DNA from: an uncultured Collinsella sp.
Lineage (GTDB): Bacteria > Actinomycetota > Coriobacteriia > Coriobacteriales > Coriobacteriaceae
Assembly (NCBI GenBank): GCA_900551635.1
Contig: URWQ01000018.1
Coordinates: 1-13,301 of the forward strand
Length of the DNA stretch: 13,301 nt
Direction: 5' to 3'
Shown: positions 7,134-13,301 of the stretch, in pieces
Numbering within the stretch: position 1 is the stretch's first letter
How the letters are laid out: each line of letters begins with the position of its first letter
Made by a program: the position numbers and the translations under genes
Notes under the pieces: generated by a model
Told to the model about the DNA's origin: nothing
Database searches by the model: none
Seen by the model: the letters and a program-made list of their open reading frames with translations, nothing else

Positions 7134-7745
7134 CTATTCGAAGCGAGATTCCAGGCTCGACAGGCCGTTGAGTGTGAGGTCGTTGGCAACCTCCGAGACG
7201 CGCTCGATAGGAACCGAGCCATCAGACAATGCCCACGTGCGATAGATACCGATAATACCCGACAGCAAAAACGCCAGATAGTAGTCGAACATCTCGTCCT
7301 TGAGACCTTGGGGCAGCAGATCGCGCTCGGCAATCTCGTGCTCGAGCGGCGCACGAAGACGAGCCATAAAATCATCGAGCGGAATGTTCTCGATCAGCTG
7401 ACGATTGAGCACCAAATTGTTGCACAGTGCCTCGTTAACGGTTTTAAAGAAGGTCGCCGCCGCGCCAAGAGCGCGCTCGTTGGTGTCGCCGTCCATTGAA
7501 GCAAGCGTTTTCTCGACCGAGTCGACAATCATCTCCACCACATCGACGGCAATGGCATCGAGCAGGCCGTCAACCGTGCCAAAGTGCACGTAGAAGGTTT
7601 TGCGGTCGACATTGGCCTCGCGCGCGATGGCACTCACCGTAATGTCTGCCAGCGGCTTTTCCATGAGCAGGCGCTCGAAAGCGGAAAGGATGGCATTACG
7701 GCTGCGAACGATGCGACGATCAAGACGCGGTTTGCTGGTTGCCAT
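7134..7745 (-). CDS. TetR/AcrR-family transcriptional regulator
   Basis: A 203-residue dimeric DNA-binding repressor of the usual TetR length. The N-terminal domain shows the family helix-turn-helix at about residues 35-55 (ITVSAIAREANVDRKTFYVHF), preceded by the helix RSRNAILSAFERLLMEK. The C-terminal ligand/dimer domain is helical and ends with LLSGIIGIYRTWALSDGS, as in many coriobacterial and clostridial TetR proteins; its ligand cannot be told. The ATG at 7743-7745 is preferred because AAGGGA lies 9 bp upstream and an upstream TTG-type extension adds only nine unconserved residues. It lies downstream of the flippase-like gene on the same strand, 116 bp away. A dyad at 7789-7812 in front of it is a candidate operator, so autorepression is plausible. 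Confidence 0.9.
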   Translation of the reverse strand: MATSKPRLDRRIVRSRNAILSAFERLLMEKPLADITVSAIAREANVDRKTFYVHFGTVDGLLDAIAVDVVEMIVDSVEKTLASMDGDTNERALGAAATFFKTVNEALCNNLVLNRQLIENIPLDDFMARLRAPLEHEIAERDLLPQGLKDEMFDYYLAFLLSGIIGIYRTWALSDGSVPIERVSEVANDLTLNGLSSLESRFE

Positions 7746-7788
7746 GGGCGTGTCCCTTCGATATGCGAGCATTCATCAACAGATGAGA

Positions 7789-7812
7789 GATAATCTACGT
7801 AAGAGGATTATC
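7789..7812. promoter_or_regulatory. Candidate TetR operator (inverted repeat)
   Basis: GATAATC (7789-7795) and GATTATC (7806-7812) are perfect inverted halves separated by ten bases that include TACGTA. The dyad lies 44 bp upstream of the TetR start, and one half contains GATAAT on the TetR sense strand, a fair -10 hexamer. Position and symmetry fit an autoregulatory operator, but no binding data exist and a matching -35 box was not found. Confidence 0.4.
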
Positions 7813-7861
7813 CCCCATACAGCACAAATATGCCCCGCATCATGAAGAACGCACGACTGCC

Positions 7862-9169
7862 CTACTGCGACTTAGGGTGCTTCTTCTTATTGAGTGCCGA
7901 CGGAGATACGCGAATACCATCGCCTGTCTGGCGCACATAGGCTTTATGAGCCGGCTTAGCGGTCCCAGAAGCCTTCTGAGCGCGCTTCTTGGGATCAACG
8001 GTAACAGCATTCGTGGGGTGCGGCATAGTGGGCGCAGAGGTCGTCTGAGGCGTGCGGCCGAGCTTGCGCATCACACGATCCCAGCGCGCATGGATGCTCT
8101 CGTTGTGGGCACTCTTAAGGCCCAGCAGGGGCGCAGCCAAAATGGTCGGCGCAATAAACGTAATGAGGCGCCACAGCAGATAGCCAGCGGTCGAAGCCGA
8201 CCCAAAGAAATGACCCAAGAACAATGCAAAGCCGCCCTCAGCGCCACCAGTTCCACCGGGCAGGGGGACCGCAGAGCTCAGCAGCTGGACAAAGGCGCTC
8301 GCGGCCATGACCGAGAAAAAGTCGACCTCGTGGTGGCCAAAGGCAAGCATCAGGAAATACGGCACGAGGTAGAAAAACGCGAGTTGCAGCATGGTGATGA
8401 CCACCGTGAGCAGCATGGAAGAAAAATGTCCGGCTGAAAGCTTGAACTTCTCGGAGAAGGAGTAGATCTCGCCATCGACAAACGTGCGCCATCCCTCGAT
8501 CTTAGTGGCCGAGACACCAATGCGCTCAAGCCAATTGATGATGCAATGGGCGACGCGCGTGACGGTCTTAGGCATGAGCGCGACGGCGAAGATGCCCAGC
8601 AAGATGCAGCAGTGCCCACCAAAGCTAAAGACACACAGCAGCGTCATGTCGCCATAGCGCTCGGCAAAAAACGGCATGCGAGCAAGCAGTAGGATAGCGC
8701 CCCAGGCAACGAGGCCAAACTGATACACGATAAAGCGCGTGAACTGCGTGGCGCCAGCCTCGCCGACATTTTGGCCCGCCTTGGTCAGGCGGTAGATCTG
8801 GGCGGGAGTCGAGCCCATCATCATGGGCGTCAGGTTGCCAAAGAAGATGCCGCTCGCCTCGACCGAAATGAGGTCGCGAATACCGACGGGTGAATATGGG
8901 TCGAGCCAGACGGCGATCGCATAGGCCACAATGCCAAAGAACAGATACATGAACATGCAGAGACACGCGACAACGAGCCAGGGCGCCTGGACGCTCGACA
9001 TAGCGGCCCAGAACTGCCCCATCTGCCCGGTTACCACCAGATAGACGATATAACCCACCAGCACGACGCCGATAAAGATGGCGCCGCGGCGTGCACTCTT
9101 ATTGTCATCTCCGCCCGAGGCCTCAACCTCGACCTGGGGCTTAGACGTATGCTGAGAGGACTCCGTCAT
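7862..9169 (-). CDS. Lysylphosphatidylglycerol synthase TM-region / flippase-like membrane protein (UPF0104 family)
   Basis: A 435-residue polytopic membrane protein. A short charged N-terminal tail precedes about eight hydrophobic segments (for example AIFIGVVLVGYIVYLVV, VVACLCMFMYLFFGIVAYAI, MLLTVVITMLQLAFFYLVPY). Family signatures are the conserved NLTPMMMGSTPAQIYRL region and the PLPGGTGGAEGGFALF glycine motif seen in MprF N-terminal domains and YbhN/AglD-like flippases. There is no MprF C-terminal aminoacyltransferase domain, so lipid lysinylation is not expected; lipid or glycolipid translocation is the family-level guess. The last 75 residues are a basic, Lys/Pro-rich, probably cytoplasmic tail. 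The ATG at 9167-9169 is chosen for the strong ribosome site GAAGGAG 5 bp upstream. TetR follows on the same strand and may be co-transcribed. Confidence 0.88.
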   Translation of the reverse strand: MTESSQHTSKPQVEVEASGGDDNKSARRGAIFIGVVLVGYIVYLVVTGQMGQFWAAMSSVQAPWLVVACLCMFMYLFFGIVAYAIAVWLDPYSPVGIRDLISVEASGIFFGNLTPMMMGSTPAQIYRLTKAGQNVGEAGATQFTRFIVYQFGLVAWGAILLLARMPFFAERYGDMTLLCVFSFGGHCCILLGIFAVALMPKTVTRVAHCIINWLERIGVSATKIEGWRTFVDGEIYSFSEKFKLSAGHFSSMLLTVVITMLQLAFFYLVPYFLMLAFGHHEVDFFSVMAASAFVQLLSSAVPLPGGTGGAEGGFALFLGHFFGSASTAGYLLWRLITFIAPTILAAPLLGLKSAHNESIHARWDRVMRKLGRTPQTTSAPTMPHPTNAVTVDPKKRAQKASGTAKPAHKAYVRQTGDGIRVSPSALNKKKHPKSQ

Positions 9170-9190
9170 GAGACTCCTTCTAACAGTCAA

Positions 9191-9208
9191 AATATCTTGG
9201 ATATTGTA
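9191..9208 (-). promoter_or_regulatory. Probable -10 box and overlapping dyad upstream of the flippase-like gene
   Basis: On the minus strand TACAAT (9203-9208) is a good -10 hexamer, about 33 bp before the start codon; the -35 region (GTTCTG at 17 bp spacing) is poor. A perfect dyad AATATC-TTG-GATATT (9191-9205) overlaps its downstream end and the expected transcription start, where a repressor could block initiation. Confidence 0.35.
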
Positions 9209-9277
9209 CCCGTAAGGGCCATAGGCAGAACGCAAAGCTCTGGTTCAAACGGGAATTGCAGACGGTTGTTTGATAAC

Positions 9278-9309
9278 AAAAAACCCGGACTTCCACGGGA
9301 AGTCCGGGT
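9278..9309 (-). terminator. Intrinsic terminator of tRNA-Glu
   Basis: On the minus strand a 12-bp GC-rich perfect stem (ACCCGGACTTCC at 9298-9309 pairing with 9283-9294, 3-base loop) is followed by six U (A-run 9278-9283). It lies 10 bp past the CCA end of the tRNA, a textbook factor-independent terminator. Confidence 0.9.
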
Positions 9310-9319
9310 ATCAGATGCG

Positions 9320-9396
9320 TGGTAGCCCGTACCAGATTCGAACTGGTGATCTCCGCCTTGAGAGGGCGGCGTCCTAAACCGCTAGACGAACGGGCC
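9320..9396 (-). tRNA. tRNA-Glu (anticodon CTC)
   Basis: A 77-nt cloverleaf on the minus strand. The acceptor stem GGCCCGT pairs with ACGGGCT (first pair G-U), and CCA is encoded. The D arm reads GTCTAGCGGTTTAGGAC. The anticodon stem CCGCC/GGCGG encloses the loop CTCTCAA with anticodon CTC, decoding GAG as Glu. The T arm contains GTTCGAATC (ACCAGTTCGAATCTGGT). It has its own promoter and terminator, so it is transcribed independently of the flanking genes. Confidence 0.96.
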
Positions 9397-9430
9397 ACAT
9401 GACATCTGCACTGCCGTGCTGCGAGGAAAT

Positions 9431-9459
9431 ATATTACGGGACAAATAACGTCAGCGCAA
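9431..9459 (-). promoter_or_regulatory. Sigma-70-type promoter of tRNA-Glu
   Basis: On the minus strand, -35 TTGCGC (9454-9459) and -10 TAATAT (9431-9436) are separated by exactly 17 bp. Transcription would start near 9424, about 28 nt before the mature 5' end of the tRNA. Confidence 0.75.
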
Positions 9460-9474
9460 GAAGAAATTCCAAAT

Positions 9475-9493
9475 TGCCGAAAAATTGTCGGCA
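9475..9493 (-). terminator. Weak hairpin after the CCA transferase gene
   Basis: TGCCGA (9475-9480) and TCGGCA (9488-9493) form a 6-bp stem with a 7-base U-rich loop on the minus strand, 30 bp after the stop. The tail (ATTTGGAATTTCTTCTT) is only moderately U-rich, so this may be a weak terminator. Read-through would lead into the tRNA promoter. Confidence 0.4.
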
Positions 9494-9523
9494 GGTTATG
9501 GAACACGCAGGTAAACTGGGTAG

Positions 9524-10918
9524 CTAATTCAAGTTGAGATGGACCAAAAGAGCTTCGCGATCGTTGGGAATGTTGTCTTCGATCACGGCGTCGAGGGCGG
9601 AGTTGAGAAGCTGACCCAGTTCCGGCCCGGGCTTGACTCCGGCACGGATCAGGTCGCCGCCGTTGATGGCGAGCATCTTGAGCGTATAGGGCTCCCCTGC
9701 CTTCAGCAGCTCGTGCGCCATCGCGCGCATCTCCTCAATCGTCTCAACGTAATAGAAGCACGACGGGGCCTTGCCAAGCGTATCGGCGCGTTTAAGGTCC
9801 ATAAGCTCGTCAATCAAACGCGACGTGTCGATGCCCTCGCCAGAAAGCAAGCGCATCATATTGAGCAGGCAGGATCGCTCGGGACGCAGCGGTTTATCGT
9901 GATATTTGATGAGCAGGCACACGTCGCGCACCAGGTCGTGCGAGAGAGCCAGGCGATCCATAATGACGCGCGCTTTCTTGGCGCCGAGCTCGGGATGACC
10001 GTAGAAGTGTCCGCTGCCGGCGTGATCGACCGTAAAGCACTCGGGCTTGGAGACATCGTGCAAAAACGCCGCCCACATAAGGCTCGACGATGGCGCGACG
10101 CCGTCGCACAGCGCCAGCTCCCCTGCCACCGTCAGCACACGGGCGATATGCTCGTAGACGTTAAACGCATGGTAGACACTTCGCTGATCAAACCCGCGAC
10201 CCGCTGCCAACTCGGGCACAGCGGCACAGATGAGCTCGGGATAGCGAAGCATCGCGTCTCCCCCATGACCGGTCGAAAGAATGCCCTCGAGCTCAATACC
10301 CACACGCTCGCGCGCCACGGCATCGAGCAGCGGCGCGCACTCGGCAAGCGCACGCTTAGTCTCGGGCTCAATCATAAAGTCCAGGCGGCAGGCAAAGCGC
10401 ACCGCGCGCAGCATGCGCAGTGCATCCTCATTAAAGCGACGCTTGGGATCGCCGACAGCACGAATCAGCTTGCGCTCCAAGTCACCCTGGCCGTCGTAGC
10501 GGTCGACAAGACCGCGCTCGGGATGCCAGGCCATGGCGTTGACGGTAAAGTCGCGGCGCGCCAGATCGTCCTCGAGCGAGGCGGCACGCTCCACACTCTG
10601 GGGATGGCGCCCATCGGTGTAAAAGCCATCCAGGCGGTACGTGGTGACCTCGATACGCTCGCCATCGGAAATAGCCGTGATTCCGCCAAATTTAATGCCC
10701 GACTCCACGACCGCGATATCAGCGGCCTCGAGCGCCGCTTTGGACTCCTGCCACAGGCCGCTACAGCACATATCAACATCGTGGCTGGGGCGCCCCATCA
10801 GGGCGTCGCGCACCCAACCGCCTACGTACCAAGCCTCAAGACCAGCCGCCTCAAGCGCGCGCAGGACGCGCAGGGAGGCATCAGACGGTTGCGTACCGTT
10901 GAGCGAAACATTGCACAT
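9524..10918 (-). CDS. cca: CCA tRNA nucleotidyltransferase (class II, HD-domain type)
   Basis: A 464-residue protein that adds or repairs the 3' CCA of tRNAs. The nucleotidyltransferase head shows YVGGWVRDALMGRPSHDVDM: GG-x-VRD at 33-38 and catalytic aspartates 47 and 49. RRDFTVNAMA follows at 121-130, and the nucleotide-selecting region contains RRFNEDALRMLRAVRFA. The C-terminal half carries an HD domain (FLHDVSKP, and a second histidine in KYHDKP), as in bacterial Cca/poly(A) polymerase family members. The head family also contains poly(A) polymerases; in Gram-positive bacteria a single such gene is normally CCA-adding. The ATG at 10916-10918 has AGGAGG 8 bp upstream; the in-frame GTG at 10936 would place that ribosome site inside the coding region. 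No clear promoter was seen upstream. Although tRNA-Glu lies next to it, that tRNA already encodes CCA. Confidence 0.94.
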   Translation of the reverse strand: MCNVSLNGTQPSDASLRVLRALEAAGLEAWYVGGWVRDALMGRPSHDVDMCCSGLWQESKAALEAADIAVVESGIKFGGITAISDGERIEVTTYRLDGFYTDGRHPQSVERAASLEDDLARRDFTVNAMAWHPERGLVDRYDGQGDLERKLIRAVGDPKRRFNEDALRMLRAVRFACRLDFMIEPETKRALAECAPLLDAVARERVGIELEGILSTGHGGDAMLRYPELICAAVPELAAGRGFDQRSVYHAFNVYEHIARVLTVAGELALCDGVAPSSSLMWAAFLHDVSKPECFTVDHAGSGHFYGHPELGAKKARVIMDRLALSHDLVRDVCLLIKYHDKPLRPERSCLLNMMRLLSGEGIDTSRLIDELMDLKRADTLGKAPSCFYYVETIEEMRAMAHELLKAGEPYTLKMLAINGGDLIRAGVKPGPELGQLLNSALDAVIEDNIPNDREALLVHLNLN

Positions 10919-11055
10919 GCCTATGGCCTCCTGCACTTTTGAGCGTTAATCGAGGGTTCTCAAGAAGTCTAACAAGAAACGAGAAAGCGCGCACACGCAA
11001 TCGCGTCATCGATTCGATAAAACGAGACAGCAGACGCCATATGCGTTCAGTGCAC

Positions 11056-11090
11056 AAAAAACACCCGCCTCGGAAATCCAAAGCGGGTGT
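11056..11090 (-). terminator. Intrinsic terminator of the first phosphofructokinase gene
   Basis: On the minus strand ACACCCGC (11083-11090) pairs with GCGGGTGT (11061-11068, read on that strand) across a 14-base loop, followed by a U-run (A-run 11056-11061). It lies 23 bp after the stop codon. Confidence 0.85.
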
Positions 11091-11113
11091 TCGGCAACGA
11101 AGTATCGATGCGG

Positions 11114-12046
11114 CTAGCAGACCTGGCGAACCTCGATGTGCTTCTTATATTCGTCAACCTTGGCAAAATCGCCCAAACCGGGGCACTCGACCACGTTGGC
11201 GCCGGTGGCCATCGACAGACGGAGAGCTTCCTCAACGCGCTCGGGGGCGTCATGCCACACGGACAGGAAGGCAGCGAGCGAGGAATCGCCGGCGCACACC
11301 GTCGACAGCAGCTTGACGTCGAAGGTGCGGTTGGCAAACCAGATATGCTCGCCGTTGGAGAAGTACGCGCCGTCGCCACCAAGGGTCAGCAGCACGTTCT
11401 TGGCGCCCTTGGCGTGCAGCTCGGCCATAGCGCCCTTGACAGACTCGTCGTCGCCACCGCTCACCTTAATGCCAAAGATATCGAGCAGCTCGTCGTCATT
11501 GGGCTTGATCAGCAGCGGCTCCATGGCAATGAGGTCTGCCAGCTGATGGCTCGAGATGTCGAGGACGAACTCGGCACCCTTGGCCTTGACGCGGCGCAGA
11601 ACCTCGGCCAGGAAGCCCTCGGAAGTGTTGGGAGGCAGCGAGCCGCTGATGACCAGGCAGGTCATGTCATCGAGCGAATCGATAAGGTCAAACATCTCCT
11701 GCTCGTTAACCTCGTTGATGGCGGCACCGGCGTTGACGATGTTGTACTCAGTGTCGGGGCCGGCATTAAGGAACACGTTGACGCGCGTGATGCCGTCGGT
11801 CCACACGGGCTTGACGGGCACGCCCAGGGCCTCGGCGCCCTTAACGATAAACTCGCCCGAGAAACCGGCGAAAAAGCCCAGGATCGTGGTGTCGACACCG
11901 TAGTGGTCAAGCGTAAACGAGACGTTGAGGCCCTTGCCGTTGGGCGTGTAGACGGCGTTGCGGGTACGCGTGACGGTGTTGGCGTCAAGACCGTCGCAGG
12001 CGATGTTGTAGTCAATGGCGGGATTTGCAGTGAGCGTGTAAATCAT
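11114..12046 (-). CDS. fruK: 1-phosphofructokinase (PfkB/ribokinase family), copy 1
   Basis: A 310-residue cytosolic sugar kinase, the usual FruK/LacC length, expected to phosphorylate fructose 1-phosphate to fructose 1,6-bisphosphate after PTS uptake. The N-terminus has TLTANPAIDY; PNGKGLNVS supplies the substrate-binding glycines; DGITRVNVF, VISGSLPP and LLIKPNDDEL are standard for the subfamily; GGDGAYF precedes the catalytic segment. The catalytic aspartate lies in CAGDS (11282-11296), where the usual first glycine of GAGD is cysteine. Tagatose 6-phosphate kinase is an alternative specificity. The ATG at 12044-12046 has GAAAGGA 8 bp upstream; an in-frame GTG at 12061 would overlap that ribosome site. 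It has its own terminator, and the paralogue upstream on the same strand also ends in one, so the two are separate units unless read-through occurs. Confidence 0.9.
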   Translation of the reverse strand: MIYTLTANPAIDYNIACDGLDANTVTRTRNAVYTPNGKGLNVSFTLDHYGVDTTILGFFAGFSGEFIVKGAEALGVPVKPVWTDGITRVNVFLNAGPDTEYNIVNAGAAINEVNEQEMFDLIDSLDDMTCLVISGSLPPNTSEGFLAEVLRRVKAKGAEFVLDISSHQLADLIAMEPLLIKPNDDELLDIFGIKVSGGDDESVKGAMAELHAKGAKNVLLTLGGDGAYFSNGEHIWFANRTFDVKLLSTVCAGDSSLAAFLSVWHDAPERVEEALRLSMATGANVVECPGLGDFAKVDEYKKHIEVRQVC

Positions 12047-12080
12047 GAATGTTCCTTTCACGAAGCAACGTGTTAATGAA

Positions 12081-12086
12081 AGTATA
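12081..12086 (-). promoter_or_regulatory. Possible -10 box of fruK copy 1
   Basis: TATACT on the minus strand lies 34 bp before the start codon, in the most AT-rich part of the 189-bp gap between the paralogues. TTGT motifs occur upstream but at poor spacing, so the promoter call rests on the -10 alone. Confidence 0.35.
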
Positions 12087-12175
12087 TTCCACGCATAGAC
12101 AAAAGGCTAGGACAACTCGGTGAACGGTGTGGAAGCGATGAAGTACGGCAGGACACGTCTCCCCCATGGCGGAAC

Positions 12176-12207
12176 AAAAAAGGCGCCCCGGCCGAAACCG
12201 GGGCGCC
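12176..12207 (-). terminator. Intrinsic terminator of the second phosphofructokinase gene
   Basis: On the minus strand a perfect 10-bp stem GGCGCCCCGG/CCGGGGCGCC (12198-12207 with 12182-12191) with a 6-base loop is followed by six U (A-run 12176-12181). It lies 28 bp after the stop codon and upstream of the copy 1 promoter region. Confidence 0.9.
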
Positions 12208-12235
12208 GCATGCGCACGAATATGTCGCGTTTCGA

Positions 12236-13151
12236 TTACTGACGATCGAGCTTGCGGACAGCAACGCGCTTGCTGTACTCATCGACGTGACCGAAGTCGC
12301 CGATGCCGACGGACTCGGCAACGTTGGCGCCGGTGGCCATAGCGAGCTTCATGGCCTCCTCGACGTTGTCGCGATCCCTGTACCACTTGTGCAGGAACGC
12401 AGCGAGGGTGCAGTCGCCGGCGCAGACGGAAGAAACCAGCTTGATGTTGAACTCACGCTTGGCGTACCAGATGTCCTCGCCGTTGGAGAAGTAAGCGTCG
12501 CCGCGGCTACCACGGGTGAGCAGCACGTTCTGAACGCCAGCGTCGTGAGCCATCTTCATGGCGACGCGAACCTCGTCGTCGGTGTCGACCGGCACGCCGA
12601 AGATGGCCTTCATCTCGTGATGGTTCGGCTTGATGAGCAGCGGCTTCTTGTGAGCGAGCTCCTTGAGCTTGTCGGAGGACAGGTCCAAGACGACGTCGGC
12701 GCCACGAGCCTGAGCGTGCTCCATGACCTGAGCCAGGAAGTCGGGCGTAGCTTTGGGAGGAACGGAGCCGGAGACGATCAGGCACTCAAGATCGCCCGCG
12801 GTATCCAGGATGTTGTAGAGCTCCTCCTGGTGCTGCGGCGTAATAGGAGCACCCGGGTTCAGGATGCCGTACTCGTGCTGGCCATCGTTGACGTAGGTGT
12901 TAATGCGCGTGATACCGTCGGTCCAGACCGGGCGGCAGAGGCAACCCAGGTTCATGACCTCCTCGACGATGAACTTGCCCGTGAAGCCGGCGAAGAAGCC
13001 GAGCGCGACGGTGTCGACGCCCATCTTCTTAAAGGCGAAGGACACGTCGAGGCCCTTGCCGTTAGCCGGTGCGGACGTTCTCGTCGGGCTCGAGCGGAGA
13101 GCTCGAAACCGTCATGTCGACAGCCGGGTTAGCGGTTAGCGTGTAGAACAT
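12236..13151 (-). pseudogene. fruK: 1-phosphofructokinase paralogue, copy 2, frameshifted near N-terminus
   Basis: The same family as its downstream neighbour. The start ATG (13149-13151), with AGGGGG 9 bp upstream, opens MFYTLTANPAVDMTVSSSPL and reaches TAA at 13062-13064 after 29 residues. The kinase then resumes in another frame with ANGKGLDVSFAFKKMGVDT and runs intact to 12236: VWTDGITRINTY, LIVSGSVPP, LLIKPNHHEM, and the catalytic aspartate in CAGDC (12410-12424). Measured against copy 1, about 17 nt are missing between VRT and NGKG, removing some six residues beside the substrate site and shifting the frame. If real, the gene is dead or yields only a 29-residue peptide. The well-preserved remainder, ribosome site and terminator suggest a very recent mutation or an assembly error. 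Downstream of the PTS gene it could handle fructose 1-phosphate. Confidence 0.85.
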
Positions 13152-13152
13152 T

Positions 13153-13208
13153 TACAGTACCCCCTGTATATGTGAGGGCCGCGTGGCCGGCCCATTCCAA
13201 CCACGCGG
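13153..13208 (-). promoter_or_regulatory. Hairpins in the spacer before fruK copy 2, one around the ribosome site
   Basis: TACAG (13153-13157) and CTGTA (13164-13168) can pair and place the G-rich ribosome site in the loop just before the start codon. A second, 8-bp stem pairs CCGCGTGG (13179-13186) with CCACGCGG (13201-13208) in the spacer after the upstream gene and lacks a U-run. These could moderate translation or mRNA processing within a PTS-fruK transcript; this is untested. Confidence 0.35.
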
Positions 13209-13225
13209 TTACCTCTGATACCAAA

Positions 13226-13301
13226 TTAACGAGCTGCGGACTCGAGCAGTGCCTTGACCTCGGCGGCGGTGTTGCAGGCGAGCGCCTTCTCGGCGAGCTC
13301 G
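13226..13301 (-). CDS. C-terminal end of a probable PTS enzyme I (partial)
   Basis: Only the last 24 codons and the TAA stop lie in the window: ELAEKALACNTAAEVKALLE and four more residues. The pattern LAEKAL...TA-x-EVK-x-L resembles the C-terminal helices of PTS enzyme I, and a PTS gene directly upstream of 1-phosphofructokinase on the same strand makes sense. With so few residues other helical C-termini, such as an aldolase or another PTS protein, cannot be excluded. It ends 74 bp before the fruK copy 2 start with no terminator between, so co-transcription is likely. Confidence 0.45.
   Translation of the reverse strand, partial: ELAEKALACNTAAEVKALLESAAR

Noticed and set aside
9320..9396. 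Integration site (att) at the tRNA gene
   Set aside because: No duplicated tRNA 3' end, integrase or foreign segment was seen next to it.
9539..10942. 467-codon open frame on the + strand opposite the CCA transferase
   Set aside because: Low-complexity Arg/His/Gln-rich translation with no family features; the minus-strand gene carries all catalytic motifs.
11087..12076. Long open frame on the + strand opposite fruK copy 1 (329 codons)
   Set aside because: It is the complement of a well-supported kinase gene in GC-rich sequence, with no recognisable domain; such shadow frames are expected.
12287..13132. 281-codon + strand open frame opposite fruK copy 2
   Set aside because: Shadow of the kinase gene; its translation lacks domain signatures.

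Overview
This window looks like chromosome from a Gram-positive, moderately high-GC anaerobe of the Coriobacteriia, most likely Collinsella or a close relative. The evidence is the lipobox lipoproteins in place of outer-membrane parts, the Shine-Dalgarno-led starts, the intrinsic terminators, and the gene set (CbiK-type chelatase with a FecCD-type ABC importer, a PTS/1-phosphofructokinase locus, HD-type CCA transferase). The species is an inference from recollection of such genomes; there is no 16S or other marker here.

Left part (1-5287, + strand): a metal/tetrapyrrole uptake cluster. It begins with the 3' end of a CbiK-like anaerobic chelatase. A 145-bp spacer rich in GC hairpins follows, then four closely packed genes: a small lipoprotein, a large lipoprotein in which a related N-terminal domain precedes a periplasmic-binding domain, a FecCD-type permease, and a FepC/BtuD-type ATPase with an extra C-terminal domain. 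Together they make a complete importer for a siderophore, heme, corrinoid or cobalt-like ligand.

Middle part (5288-7133): an AT-rich leader, then a radical SAM gene interrupted by about 37 bp made of a GC palindrome and an 18-C run, which throws it out of frame. A 19-bp sequence upstream of the gene (5325-5343) recurs in inverted orientation downstream, inside a long inverted repeat (7042-7109), so the gene is bracketed by copies of an extragenic repeat.

Right part (7134-13301, - strand): a TetR-family regulator, a flippase-like membrane protein (lysylphosphatidylglycerol synthase TM family), tRNA-Glu(CTC) with its own promoter and terminator, an HD-domain CCA tRNA nucleotidyltransferase, and two tandem 1-phosphofructokinase paralogues, each with its own terminator. 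The second paralogue is frameshifted near its N-terminus, apparently by a short deletion. The window ends in the last 24 codons of what looks like PTS enzyme I, which fits a fructose/PTS locus.

The two points that most need checking are the frame-breaking lesions, the poly-C insertion and the fruK deletion. Each lies in an otherwise intact gene, and they could be real (phase variation, decay) or assembly errors. The most interesting biology is the CbiK plus double-lipoprotein importer.
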